Part shown: positions 1 to 8,619 of the stretch, piece after piece
Numbering within the stretch: the first letter of the stretch is position 1
How the letters are laid out: each line of letters starts with the position of its first letter
NCBI RefSeq assembly: GCF_014643915.1
Contig: NZ_BMKE01000015.1
Location: forward strand, 1 to 64,000
Origin: Oceanisphaera marina
GTDB taxonomy: Bacteria > Pseudomonadota > Gammaproteobacteria > Enterobacterales > Aeromonadaceae
Direction: 5' to 3'
Length of the DNA: 64,000 bases
Translations under genes and position numbers: made by a program
Notes under the pieces: model-generated
The model's database searches: none
Seen by the model: only the letters and a program-made list of their open reading frames with translations
Told to the model about the DNA's origin: nothing

Positions 1-35
1 TATAAAATGATAATATCAAGTTAATTATTATCTTT

Positions 36-1310
36 TTATAAGTTTATTTTATTCTTTTTTACATTAGGTAAAATATTCTTCATGTCTAAAATGATATGGT
101 TTTCTTTTAAGTATTCAGCTATTTTTGTTTGTGTATTTATAAATTCATTATGAGCCACACTCAAAACGACTGCATCATAAAAATTCTTTGTAGGTATTTC
201 TATACTATCTAAACCATACTCTTTTTTGACTTCTTGAGCGTTAACCCAAGGGTCAAAGACATCGATACTTATACCATAAGACTCAAGTTCCTCAATCAGA
301 TCAATAACCTTAGTATTGCGAATGTCGGGACAATTCTCCTTAAAAGTGAGGCCCATAACCAGTACCTTGGCATCCTTAATCTGCAGACCTTTTTGGATCA
401 TGGCCTTAACGAGTTTGCCAGCCACAAAGCGGGCCATGCCGTCGTTAATTTCGCGGGCGGTACGGATAATATCCGGAATATGCCCAACCGACATGGACTT
501 ATGTACCAGGTAGTAGGGGTCTACGCCAATGCAGTGGCCGCCTACCAGGCCGGGTTGCAGCTTGATAAAGTTCCACTTGGTGGCAGCGGCTTCAATCACA
601 TCGTGGGTATCAATGCCCATCTGGGTAAAGATCATGGAAAGTTCGTTAATCAGGGCAATATTTACGTCGCGCTGAGTGTTTTCTATGATCTTTGACGCTT
701 CAGCTACTTTGATGCTGCTAGCTTTAAAGGTACCAGCTGTAATAATGCTGCTATACAAGCTGTCTACAAAATCAGCTATTTCTGGAGTTGATCCTGAAGT
801 GACCTTCATGATTTTGGTTACCGGCCGTTCTTTATCACCCGGGTTGATACGTTCGGGGCTATAACCTGCATAAAAATCCTTGTTAAAGGTCAGGCCGGAC
901 ACTCGCTCAATAACCGGAATACAGTCTTCTTCGGTGGCACCTGGGTAAACGGTGGACTCATAAATTACAACATCGCCCTGGCTGATCACCCGACCCAGTA
1001 ATTCAGATGCCTTAATCAGAGGAGTGAGATCGGGCTGGCGATGATCGTCGATGGGGGTAGGAACGGTGACAATGTAGACATTGGCTGCCTTGATATCTTC
1101 TTCATTACTGCTACATACCAGGTTGCTTGCTGCTTTGAGTTCATCACTGGAAACTTCAAGGGTATCATCTATGCCGTCATTCAGCATATTGATTCTAGAG
1201 TTCTTAATATCAAAACCAATGGTTTTGTATTTTTTGCTGAATTCAACAGCGAGTGGCAGGCCAACATAGCCCAAACCTAAAACTGCGATGGTAGTATTTT
1301 CTAATTTCAT
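36..1310 (-). CDS. tviB: UDP-N-acetyl-hexosamine 6-dehydrogenase (TviB/VipA/WbpO type)
   Basis: A 424-aa cytoplasmic NAD-dependent nucleotide-sugar dehydrogenase, expected to oxidise C6 of a UDP-N-acetylhexosamine to the uronic acid used in capsule or O-antigen. The N-terminus has the Rossmann motif GLGYVGLP at about residue 12, a YSPERINPGD segment follows in the middle, and GGHCIGVDPYYL near residue 257 carries the catalytic cysteine of the UDP-glucose/GDP-mannose dehydrogenase family. The ATG has a GGAG ribosome site about 7 nt upstream. It is the last gene visible of the minus-strand capsule operon, 17 bp after the TPR gene. Its 3' third is much richer in A+T than the genes upstream. Family assignment is firm; whether the substrate is UDP-GlcNAc or UDP-GalNAc cannot be read from the sequence. 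Confidence 0.88.
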   Translation of the reverse strand: MKLENTTIAVLGLGYVGLPLAVEFSKKYKTIGFDIKNSRINMLNDGIDDTLEVSSDELKAASNLVCSSNEEDIKAANVYIVTVPTPIDDHRQPDLTPLIKASELLGRVISQGDVVIYESTVYPGATEEDCIPVIERVSGLTFNKDFYAGYSPERINPGDKERPVTKIMKVTSGSTPEIADFVDSLYSSIITAGTFKASSIKVAEASKIIENTQRDVNIALINELSMIFTQMGIDTHDVIEAAATKWNFIKLQPGLVGGHCIGVDPYYLVHKSMSVGHIPDIIRTAREINDGMARFVAGKLVKAMIQKGLQIKDAKVLVMGLTFKENCPDIRNTKVIDLIEELESYGISIDVFDPWVNAQEVKKEYGLDSIEIPTKNFYDAVVLSVAHNEFINTQTKIAEYLKENHIILDMKNILPNVKKNKINL

Positions 1311-1327
1311 TTTTTTCTCCGGTAAGG

Positions 1328-1651
1328 TTATTTTTCTTCAAGTAACTTAGTCAATATAGCCAGCTCTTGGAATCGTTCCTGAATTGTAATATCTTTTTTC
1401 TCTAATTCATTATTTAATTTTATGATTTCCTGGTTAAGTAAGTGGACTTCTTCACTAGCTGACCCCCTACCTGATAAGGATACCACTGGGGTGTTTTTTT
1501 TATTTTTTAGTCGCTTTTGGCAAAGCAATAAGTTGGCTTTTACATTTTTCGGGCCAAGTACTTTTTCTGCATCCTTGTAAAGATCATGGGCTTTTTTATA
1601 ATTCCCTTGCAAAAAATACTTAGCTGCTTGTTGCGTTAGTAACATAGTCAT
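1328..1651 (-). CDS. Small TPR-like / coiled-coil protein of the capsule operon
   Basis: A 107-aa protein without signal peptide or membrane segment. Residues 1-50 look like one tetratricopeptide pair (AAKYFLQGNYKKAHDLYKDA) and residues 65-107 are a charged heptad-like coiled coil ending in LTKLLEEK. I do not recognise a family. It lies between the two-domain methyltransferase-like gene and tviB in the same direction with short gaps, so it is probably co-transcribed and may be a scaffold for polysaccharide enzymes; that role is inference. The codon composition is A+T rich like tviB. No clear ribosome site precedes the ATG; a second ATG two codons later is equally possible. Confidence 0.6.
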   Translation of the reverse strand: MTMLLTQQAAKYFLQGNYKKAHDLYKDAEKVLGPKNVKANLLLCQKRLKNKKNTPVVSLSGRGSASEEVHLLNQEIIKLNNELEKKDITIQERFQELAILTKLLEEK

Positions 1652-1687
1652 TTTATATGCTTATTTGTTAATAATGATTGTTGTATA

Positions 1688-3688
1688 TTAATGATTGATC
1701 TCAAGCATCAGAGCCCCCTTTTCACAATGCAGGCTTGCCTCGTTAAAATGCAGGCTGCGTGCTTTTAGCTGGCTGCGCCACTGTTCGGCAATATGCTGCT
1801 CGCCGTTGCGGTGGTAATCGTCGAGGATGATATCCAGCTTGTGTGCAGCCAGATTTTTGAGCAGATGGGACAAAGCTGGGTAACGAGCGCTTTCTTGCTC
1901 CTGGGTGCTAGAGGGGCCGTCTACCAGTACCAAGATATGAGCCTCTCGCCCGGCTAGTATTTGTGCCAGCTGTTTGATTTTATCTTTGCAGTCGTAAAAC
2001 AGATAGTCGCTGCCTTGCTCAGAATAATCCACCAGTGGCGCATACACCAGCTCTACTATTTGGCTCAGACCTTGTTGTTGCAGTGCCTGTTTGGTTTGCT
2101 GGTAGAAGGTTTTGTTGTGCTCAAAGCTGATAACTCGTTTGGGCAGATCGTGCTCGCTGGGCATCAGCTGTGTTTGTGGCTCACCGTTGTGCAAGGCCAG
2201 CTGGCCATTGCCTTGCCAGCGTTTGTTTTGGCTTAACAAGGCACGTGCCAGCAGAGAGGTAGAGTGGCCGCTGCCAAATTCAATAATCAGGTCGTAGTTA
2301 TTGTTTTGCACCAATGTTATCAGGTGCTGTGCCAGCTCCGGGCTTATGCTGGTGTCTGAAAACTGCAGTGGTTGTTCACCAAAGCTGAGGCTGTGCTGCA
2401 CGGCCAGTGTTGCCTGCCATTGGCGATTGCTGCTGGCGTGCATTTTGGTTACATGCTGGCCCAGGGCATTGGTGTTTTGCCGCAGTTGCTCGGCCTGGTC
2501 GGCAAACAGTTGCTCCATTTTTTGCTCCAGCTCGCCGAGTTTGCTGCCGGCCTGTTGCTGTTGCTGTTGTTGTAGTTGTGTTGTTAGCTGGTTTATTTGC
2601 TCGTTGGCACTGCTTAGCTGTTGGGTGAGTTCAACAATTTGCTGCTCGGCGGCTTCGTGCTGTTTTTTGCGATTTTGAAAGTAGTTTTTATATTTGGTTA
2701 GCTCGTCTTCGCTGCTGACAAGCTGTGCTTGTGCTTCTGCCAGAGACTGTTGCAACAGGTTCAGCTGATCTTGTGCGGCCTGTTGCGCTTGCTCTGCAGC
2801 TTTACACTGCTCTTTTAGCGCTGCTGCTTCTTTTTGTGTTTGTGCTTGCAGGGCTTCTGCTTCGCCGAGTGACTGCTGCAAAGTGGTTAGTTTTTGGTCT
2901 GACTCTGCATTTCGCTTTTTGAGGTCAGTTACCTGGGATGTAAGAGCATCCGCATTATTGCTGGCAGCAACATGCCTGGTTTGCTCCTGCTGCAGCTGAG
3001 CTGTTAGCTGGGCAAGGTGCTGTTCTTGTTCTTTAATTGTGGCGGTTAATTTATGTTGCTGCTGCTCACGCTGATATGAGTGCTGGTTAAACTGCCACAG
3101 CTGCACGTGAATGTCGGGATCATCTGTGTTTTCTTGCATTAGCTCAAAATGACAGTCTTGCAATTGTTGTGGTAGCTGTTCTGTAGGCTGCTCATTGATA
3201 TAAAGAGGTGTGGCAGGCAGGGCCAGTTGCACTTGTTTAAATTGCTGCAACAGGCCCAGTTGCGCCAGCTCCAGCATAATGGCGGTTTCTTCACCATTCG
3301 CTTCTACAACCAGGCGGTGCGTTTCGCTCTTGGGCAAATTTAGTGTTGCCATCATGGCGGCCGGGGTTTGGGTTTGCACCTGGTGTTGCCGCAGGGTTTT
3401 TATGCCGGGGTACAGTTGCAGCAGCCCACTAGGCTGGTGCAGGCTGCTGGCTTCGCTAAGATTAAATTCAATAAAAGTGGCGGGTTGGTTGTTGTGCCGG
3501 CAGCTTATGGCCTGCTCCCAAACTTGTGCATTTAGCTGGCTGGCAGCAAGCCGGCGCAGGCTGTTGGCATGAGTAGGCAGGGGCTCTATGAGTACCAGCC
3601 GGGCAGGGGCCATGATTTCGTATTCGGGCAACTGGCTGCCGTTGCCGGGACCAATGTGCACCAAGGTGTGAACGGGGGTTGAGGTCAT
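1688..3688 (-). CDS. Capsule-locus protein: two methyltransferase-like domains joined by a long coiled coil
   Basis: A 666-aa protein, no signal peptide. Residues 1-200 resemble an FkbM-type SAM methyltransferase fold: glycine motif HIGPGNGSQ near residue 11 and acidic VLIEP near residue 32. Residues about 205-400 are a Gln/Glu/Ala-rich coiled coil with a poly-Gln run near residue 370. Residues about 440-666 form a second Rossmann-like domain with LIIEFGSGHSTSLLARALL and VLVDGPSST. The start lies 6 nt after the kpsE stop, so the two are translationally linked. A role in modifying or length-controlling the exported glycan (compare coiled-coil chain terminators such as WbdD) is inference; catalytic residues for methyl transfer are not proven. 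The first domain may be structural only. Confidence 0.7.
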   Translation of the reverse strand: MTSTPVHTLVHIGPGNGSQLPEYEIMAPARLVLIEPLPTHANSLRRLAASQLNAQVWEQAISCRHNNQPATFIEFNLSEASSLHQPSGLLQLYPGIKTLRQHQVQTQTPAAMMATLNLPKSETHRLVVEANGEETAIMLELAQLGLLQQFKQVQLALPATPLYINEQPTEQLPQQLQDCHFELMQENTDDPDIHVQLWQFNQHSYQREQQQHKLTATIKEQEQHLAQLTAQLQQEQTRHVAASNNADALTSQVTDLKKRNAESDQKLTTLQQSLGEAEALQAQTQKEAAALKEQCKAAEQAQQAAQDQLNLLQQSLAEAQAQLVSSEDELTKYKNYFQNRKKQHEAAEQQIVELTQQLSSANEQINQLTTQLQQQQQQQAGSKLGELEQKMEQLFADQAEQLRQNTNALGQHVTKMHASSNRQWQATLAVQHSLSFGEQPLQFSDTSISPELAQHLITLVQNNNYDLIIEFGSGHSTSLLARALLSQNKRWQGNGQLALHNGEPQTQLMPSEHDLPKRVISFEHNKTFYQQTKQALQQQGLSQIVELVYAPLVDYSEQGSDYLFYDCKDKIKQLAQILAGREAHILVLVDGPSSTQEQESARYPALSHLLKNLAAHKLDIILDDYHRNGEQHIAEQWRSQLKARSLHFNEASLHCEKGALMLEINH

Positions 3689-3694
3689 GTTGGT

Positions 3695-4777
3695 TTAATC
3701 CCGGTGGTCGCGAATGATCAGCGTCATCATATTGACAATAAAGGCCAGAAACAGGGTGATAATGGCAAACATGCTGGCATTGTAGAGCCGGTCCGGTTTG
3801 GTGGCGTATTCTGGCAGCAACGGGCTTTGCAGCACGCTGACCTGCTTGAGCTTGCGGGCGGCTTCTATACGGGTGTTCTCTAGTGCAGCCAAGGCGCTGG
3901 AATAGGTTTGCTGGGCAAACTGGGCTTTTAATTCCAGGGTTTGATAGTCAGCCGAGATGCTGTTAAGGGCATTGCCGGTCTCTTTGGCCAGGCGGTTTTG
4001 TTCTTTGCCGATTTGTTTTTTCAGGGCATTGATTTCGCTGTTTATTCTGACCAGTTCCGCGGAACGGCCACTTTGGTAACTTTGCGCTGCGCTATAGCGG
4101 GCCTGCATGCGGGCCAGCTCACCTTCCAGCGTACCAACTACCTGGTTGAGACTTTCTACCGTATGAATGGGAGAAATCAGCCCATGTTCATTCTGATAGG
4201 CCAGCAGGGCTGCGCGGGTTTCATCCAGGCGGCCTTCCAGTCTGTCTACCTGACGCTCTAAAAAGCGTACCTGTTCTTCTGCCAGGCGTTGGCCCATTTC
4301 ATTCATATGGGCTTCGCCGGCATTCAGCAGCAACTGTGACATTTGGTGGGCAAATTCGGGTGCAAAGGCTTCTACGGTGATGTTCAGTACTCCGGCGTAT
4401 TCATCCAGTTCTACGCTAATGCGTTTTTGGTAGTATTTATGCAGTTCTTCTATCGGTGTTTCGGCGTCCGCTAACTGAGAAAACAGATCGCCGTTTTCGC
4501 TGTAATGCTCACGAAATGGCAACTCTGCCTGTACTTTGTTTAACATGTCGACTGACAACAAGTGTTCGCGCAACAGCAAGAGATCGCCATGGCCACCACC
4601 GCCTTTTATGAGGCTGGTAAAGCTGAATTCGGGTGCGGCAATTTGCGGGCTTTCCAGTACCACGGTGGCGCGGGAGACATAGCGATCCGCCGCCCAGGCG
4701 AACCAGTAGAAACTGACGGCGATAATGGCGGCAAGGGCTAGCGCCCAGTGAGGTTGTTTTTTGATGAATTTTTGCAT
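3695..4777 (-). CDS. kpsE: Capsule export inner-membrane/periplasmic protein (KpsE/CtrB/BexC, PCP family)
   Basis: A 360-aa polysaccharide co-polymerase-like protein linking the ABC exporter with the outer-membrane channel. It has one transmembrane helix at about residues 12-30 (WALALAAIIAVSFYWFAW), a large periplasmic part with a coiled coil around residues 160-300 (EEQVRFLERQVDRLEGRLDE), and a second helix near the C-terminus (ASMFAIITLFLAFIVNMMTL) followed by a short basic tail. This is the KpsE/CtrB/BexC layout, and length fits the family. It is preceded by a 306-bp repeat-filled gap after kpsT. The ribosome site (AAGGAAC) is unusually far from the ATG, about 13 nt. The call is sound from topology and neighbours. 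Confidence 0.85.
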   Translation of the reverse strand: MQKFIKKQPHWALALAAIIAVSFYWFAWAADRYVSRATVVLESPQIAAPEFSFTSLIKGGGGHGDLLLLREHLLSVDMLNKVQAELPFREHYSENGDLFSQLADAETPIEELHKYYQKRISVELDEYAGVLNITVEAFAPEFAHQMSQLLLNAGEAHMNEMGQRLAEEQVRFLERQVDRLEGRLDETRAALLAYQNEHGLISPIHTVESLNQVVGTLEGELARMQARYSAAQSYQSGRSAELVRINSEINALKKQIGKEQNRLAKETGNALNSISADYQTLELKAQFAQQTYSSALAALENTRIEAARKLKQVSVLQSPLLPEYATKPDRLYNASMFAIITLFLAFIVNMMTLIIRDHRD

Positions 4778-5083
4778 TTTGTTTGTTCAGTTCCTTTTTC
4801 GAACCTAGCGTTTATCTGGGGGCGAGCTGTAAGCGGTAAGCTGTCAGCTTTAAGCTGCTTGCTTGGCGTTGTGTGTGATTGCTGTGTTGTGCTTGTTGGT
4901 TTTTTCTCTGCTTCGCAGAGACTGCCGGCTAAAGCGGCAGCTACAGAAGCACAGCAGAAACCGGCGGGTTTTGTAGCCGGCGCTTTAGCTGCCGGGGCAG
5001 ACGGTGCCGAATTATCAGGTACAACGCAGTTTTTTGATTTGCGCCAGCTAAAGCGGCGCCTACCGTCCAGCCAGTCATGAGTG
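4778..5083. repeat. Repeat-filled gap inside the kps operon
   Basis: This 306-bp gap between kpsT and kpsE contains no plausible gene. At 4825-4864 it has an AGCTGTAAGC/GCTGTCAGCTTTAAGC type repeat seen near many gene ends in this window. At 4926-4946, 4969-4995 and 5041-5064 it has three copies, in both orientations, of a REP-like palindrome with core GCTAAAGCGGC (reverse GCCGCTTTAGC). The copies could fold into hairpins in the capsule mRNA. Confidence 0.65.
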
Positions 5084-5752
5084 TTACGGCTTCGTTTCCT
5101 GGTGGTAGGCGGTTATGGCGTCGTTGATATCGTCGTACCAGTGAGCCTGGCCATTTTTTAGGTAAATACCGGCCTGGCAGAGTTCTTTAAGTATGCCTTC
5201 GGAATGCGACACCATAATCAGGCTGGATTGGCCTACCTTGTCTTTAAATGCCTTTGCCGCTTTTTCTTTAAACGCACGGTCACCTACGGCAGTGGCTTCG
5301 TCAGAAAGATACACATCAAAATCAAATGCCAGAGACAAGCCAAAATTAAGGCGCGAACGCATTCCCGATGAATAGGTGTTAATGGGGCGATCGAAAGCAT
5401 TGCCCAGCTCGGCAAAATCTTCTACAGCATCGATAATGCGTTGCACGTTGAGGCCACCGCCTTGTACCCGAGCCACAAACTTGACGTTTTGCCGCCCGGT
5501 CATCGAGCTTTGAAAGCCCCCTGAAAGGCCAATAGGCCAGGATACCCGACAATGGCGCTCCACACTGCCGCGTTCTGGGCTGTCCATGCCGGCAATCAGT
5601 TTTAGCAAGGTGCTTTTGCCCGCCCCGTTGCGGCCGACCAAGCCGACACTAACGCCTTTGGGTATGGTTAAATTAATGCCTTTTAATACCCAGGGAGCCT
5701 CGCGGCCATCACGGTTGTTGTAGCGTTTATAAAGATTATTGATTTTAATCAT
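5084..5752 (-). CDS. kpsT: Capsule polysaccharide ABC exporter, ATPase subunit
   Basis: A 222-aa ABC ATPase that powers export of the lipid-linked polysaccharide through KpsM. Walker A is GRNGAGKSTLLKLIAG near residue 40, the signature is NTYSSGMRSRL near residue 125, Walker B is FDVYLSDEATA and the switch histidine is in MVSHSEG. Length matches KpsT/CtrD/BexA. The start codon overlaps the kpsM stop by 4 nt (ATGA), so translation is coupled. Confidence 0.93.
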   Translation of the reverse strand: MIKINNLYKRYNNRDGREAPWVLKGINLTIPKGVSVGLVGRNGAGKSTLLKLIAGMDSPERGSVERHCRVSWPIGLSGGFQSSMTGRQNVKFVARVQGGGLNVQRIIDAVEDFAELGNAFDRPINTYSSGMRSRLNFGLSLAFDFDVYLSDEATAVGDRAFKEKAAKAFKDKVGQSSLIMVSHSEGILKELCQAGIYLKNGQAHWYDDINDAITAYHQETKP

Positions 5753-6546
5753 TTTGCTTTTAACCGTTCTTTATAACGCAAGTGCATCAGCAGCCCCAAT
5801 GCATTTAGCCCTAAAATCCACAGCCACAAATAAGTGATGCTGGTGCCACTGACCACATGGTAGTTTTCAAAAAAGCTTAAACGTAATAGTTCAAGGCCAT
5901 GCACTACGGGGTTGAGCATTAAGTATTCAAGAATATTATAAGGCAAACTATTCAACGGCAATATGACCCCGCTGATAATCATTAACGGCATACTCAGCAT
6001 GCTGATGATTTTGCCAGTTTCAGGAATTAACTTTACGCAAACAGAAATAATCAGCGCCAAGCCCAAGCCTAATGCCCATAAAGCAATCCAGCTAAACAGC
6101 GCTTTTATCACGTTGTCTGGAAACAAATGCAGACCCAAACCAAGGCCACCCAGGATAAACAGCACCAGTACTACAGTACGTAGCATGCCATCCAGGTAGG
6201 TACGTACCAATACCGTATCTACTGGCTGAACCTGACGATAGGCAAACAAGGCTTGAGCCGAGCTAATGGCTCCCTGGCTGCGGGTCAGGCCTTCGCGTAC
6301 TAAAAAAAAGCCCATCATGCCGGTGATCATCCAGGGAATAAATTCGGCATTAATTATCAGTCGACTCGCTCCCCTGAGCTGGGTACGTATCAAGATCATG
6401 ATGGTAACAAACGCCACCGGCTCGAATATCATCCAAAACCAGCCCATGCGATTGGCCATGGTGCGGCTTACCGCCTCGCGCATAAACATGGCAAACCACA
6501 CGCTGCGGGTTACCTGCCAGGGGGTGCGTGTTTGTAAGTTGCTCAT
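5749..6546 (-). CDS. kpsM: Capsule polysaccharide ABC exporter, permease subunit
   Basis: A 265-aa ABC-2 type inner-membrane permease with about six hydrophobic helices. The N-terminal motif TRSVWFAMFMREAVSRT and the stretch NRMGWFWMIFEP are typical of KpsM/CtrC/BexB. It pairs with the adjacent ATPase. Its start shares one base with the kpsD stop (TAATG), and its stop overlaps kpsT, showing a tightly coupled operon. Confidence 0.93.
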   Translation of the reverse strand: MSNLQTRTPWQVTRSVWFAMFMREAVSRTMANRMGWFWMIFEPVAFVTIMILIRTQLRGASRLIINAEFIPWMITGMMGFFLVREGLTRSQGAISSAQALFAYRQVQPVDTVLVRTYLDGMLRTVVLVLFILGGLGLGLHLFPDNVIKALFSWIALWALGLGLALIISVCVKLIPETGKIISMLSMPLMIISGVILPLNSLPYNILEYLMLNPVVHGLELLRLSFFENYHVVSGTSITYLWLWILGLNALGLLMHLRYKERLKAK

Positions 6547-8252
6547 TAAATATCGATCGCTACTTTGGCGGCAATGGCAATCTGGTAAAGAATCTGGGTG
6601 AGGGTGCTGGCCAGCTGCAGGTTTTTGGTCGGGGCCTGAGGCAATATCAAAATTTCATCACCCGGGCGCAGGGTAACATCGTCTGCTTCGCGTACTTCGC
6701 CGTTTTGGCGTACCACCAAAATGCGGCTGGTGTTGGCTTGGTCGGTAAAGCCACCGGCGCCTTGTATGTAGTCTTTGGCACTGCGATTGGCGTTAAATAC
6801 CACCGACTGCGGCACCAGCACTTCACCACTGATCAGGAGTGAGTCGGATTTTTCGGGAATCGTAATAATGTCGCCATCCTGCAGGCGAATATCACTGATG
6901 TGGCCATTGTTGGCCAGCACCAGCCGGCCGTTGGGTTCAACCTGGCGGGCGCGCTCAATAAACTGGGTGATCAGTTCAGCTTCGCGCACGCGAATTTCTG
7001 CTTCTTGTGGAGTAGAAGAAGAGGCGCCTAGGTAGGTGGTTTCCAGCCTGGCCAGGCTTTCGCTTAGTGCCTGTTGTTGGCGTTCGGCCACGCTCACGCG
7101 CTTGAGCGAAATGCTGCTGGTGTCGGTCATGGTTTGCGGCACGGCTATGGCATTCAGTAACTCGTGCAGGCGGGCATCGCGCGGCAGGGCAAAGCGTGAA
7201 GGGCCGTAATAGCTGCCCTCCAGCTGCACCACTATGGTGTTGTCGCGCATGTCGCTGTTGAATACCACCTGATCGCCACTGTTAAGCGTTTGCTGGCCGA
7301 ATTCGTTGATTGCCACATAACGGGAGATGGGGCCGGCATTGCGGGCACCGCGCAGCAGCACATGAGTCACGTTGGACTTTAACCGGGCCAGCTGTTGTAG
7401 GTCGCGGCCAGTCATGGCGCCGGGAGTCAGTTCGTAACGATAGGCGCGGGCCACGTCACCTTCTACGGTCACTGTGGGGCCACGTTCGGCCACCACTATG
7501 GTGTCGCCGTCTTTAAATTGTGGCCGGGGCAGGGTGCCGTCTATTAAAAAGTCATACAAGTCGGCGGTGGCCAGGGGGCGGCCGTTGCGGATCACTTTTA
7601 TCTGGCGATAGCTGCCGGTGGCGTCGTCTATGCCGCCGGCCTGATCCAGAAAGTACAATAGCGAGTCGTTCGGGGTGCCGGCAAAACGGCCCGGGCTTTG
7701 CACGTAACCGGTAACGAATACGGATACCGGCTGCACGCCCTGCAGGTTGGTGTACACCTGTACGTTGTTGGAATAAATGGAGTTAACGGCGCTGCGTACT
7801 CGAGCATCCAGCTGGCCGTGTTTTATGCCTTGTACCTTGATGGGGCCCACGCCGGGGATAAAAATATTGCCCTGGGCGTCTACCGGCAATACGCGGTCTA
7901 TGTCGATGGCGCCCCATACCCGCAGGGTCACCTGGTCACCGGGGGTGATCACGTAGTCGGGGTTTAAGCCGTCGGCGCGCACGCCACTAAAGCCGCCGTT
8001 GAACAGCTGACTACCAAAACTGGGCAGCTCGGAAGTAGTTGCTGACTGGCGATTATCGACTGGGCTATAGCGACCACTTTTCCAGTTAGCGTTGGAGTTT
8101 TGACTTGCTTGGTCGGCGGCAGAAGGTTCGTTAAAGCGGCTATTTTGTTCGGCGGGTAGTTCGCCGGCGTTGCTGCCAATCAGCTGAGCCTGGGCCGGGC
8201 CCGCTAACATTGCGAGTAAGCCGAAAGGTAGGGCGAGTTTTTTTAAGGACAT
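6546..8252 (-). CDS. kpsD: Capsule polysaccharide export outer-membrane protein (KpsD/Wza-like)
   Basis: A 568-aa periplasmic/outer-membrane export protein. The chosen ATG gives a clean signal peptide (MSLKKLALPFGLLAMLAGPAQA); a longer reading frame would start inside a dispersed repeat and spoil it. The polysaccharide export motif begins near residue 80 (LNPDYVITPGDQVTLRVWG), followed by repeated SLBB segments (VTVEGDVARAYRYEL; LLISGEVLVPQSVVF). Length is close to KpsD. It probably forms the channel used by KpsE-KpsMT. The predicted ribosome site is weak (GAGAAC). Confidence 0.88.
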   Translation of the reverse strand: MSLKKLALPFGLLAMLAGPAQAQLIGSNAGELPAEQNSRFNEPSAADQASQNSNANWKSGRYSPVDNRQSATTSELPSFGSQLFNGGFSGVRADGLNPDYVITPGDQVTLRVWGAIDIDRVLPVDAQGNIFIPGVGPIKVQGIKHGQLDARVRSAVNSIYSNNVQVYTNLQGVQPVSVFVTGYVQSPGRFAGTPNDSLLYFLDQAGGIDDATGSYRQIKVIRNGRPLATADLYDFLIDGTLPRPQFKDGDTIVVAERGPTVTVEGDVARAYRYELTPGAMTGRDLQQLARLKSNVTHVLLRGARNAGPISRYVAINEFGQQTLNSGDQVVFNSDMRDNTIVVQLEGSYYGPSRFALPRDARLHELLNAIAVPQTMTDTSSISLKRVSVAERQQQALSESLARLETTYLGASSSTPQEAEIRVREAELITQFIERARQVEPNGRLVLANNGHISDIRLQDGDIITIPEKSDSLLISGEVLVPQSVVFNANRSAKDYIQGAGGFTDQANTSRILVVRQNGEVREADDVTLRPGDEILILPQAPTKNLQLASTLTQILYQIAIAAKVAIDI

Positions 8253-8619
8253 GACTTGTTCTCGAAATCTTAAAAGCAGCTGTAAGCTATAAGCTGTCAG
8301 CTTTAAGTTAAAGACAAACACAGTGAGGTGAGGGCTGCGCTGTGTTTGTGCGTATTAAGTTGTCTGTTGGTTTGCCGTGTTGAACACGGCCTGCCGGCTG
8401 AAGCGGCAGCTACAAGAGCCTTTGGTGTGTTGCTGACAGCTTAAAGCGTACAGCTGCTCTTGTCGTCATTGCGAGGAGTGCAGCGTCGCGGCAATCCATG
8501 AACAGAAAGCTGTAAGCGATCAGCTAAACAATGAATTGCTTCGCTCGCAATGACAGATAGAGCCAAAGCAGGTGTTTGTTTTAAGTTTTCGCTTTTTCTG
8601 ATAGCTAACCGCTGAAAGC
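8253..8619. repeat. Dispersed repeats between the lipoprotein gene and kpsD
   Basis: This 367-bp gap has no credible gene. It holds AGCTGTAAGC-type repeats at 8275-8313, 8432-8457, 8505-8528 and 8601-8629, a REP-like GCCGGCTGAAGCGGC core at about 8392-8414, and the inverted-repeat element at 8465-8554 described separately. All would be transcribed as part of the capsule message. Confidence 0.65.
8465..8554. repeat. GTCATTGCGAG inverted-repeat element
   Basis: Perfect 11-bp ends, GTCATTGCGAG at 8465-8475 and its reverse complement at 8544-8554, flank a 68-bp middle that contains CGCGGCAATCCATG. Repeats with these ends are common in many unrelated bacterial genomes. A copy of the local AGCTGTAAGC repeat sits nested in the loop at 8505-8528. 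Confidence 0.75.

Noticed and set aside
8253-8321. Upstream extension of kpsD
   Set aside because: It would put 23 residues before a clear signal peptide and be encoded by a dispersed repeat.
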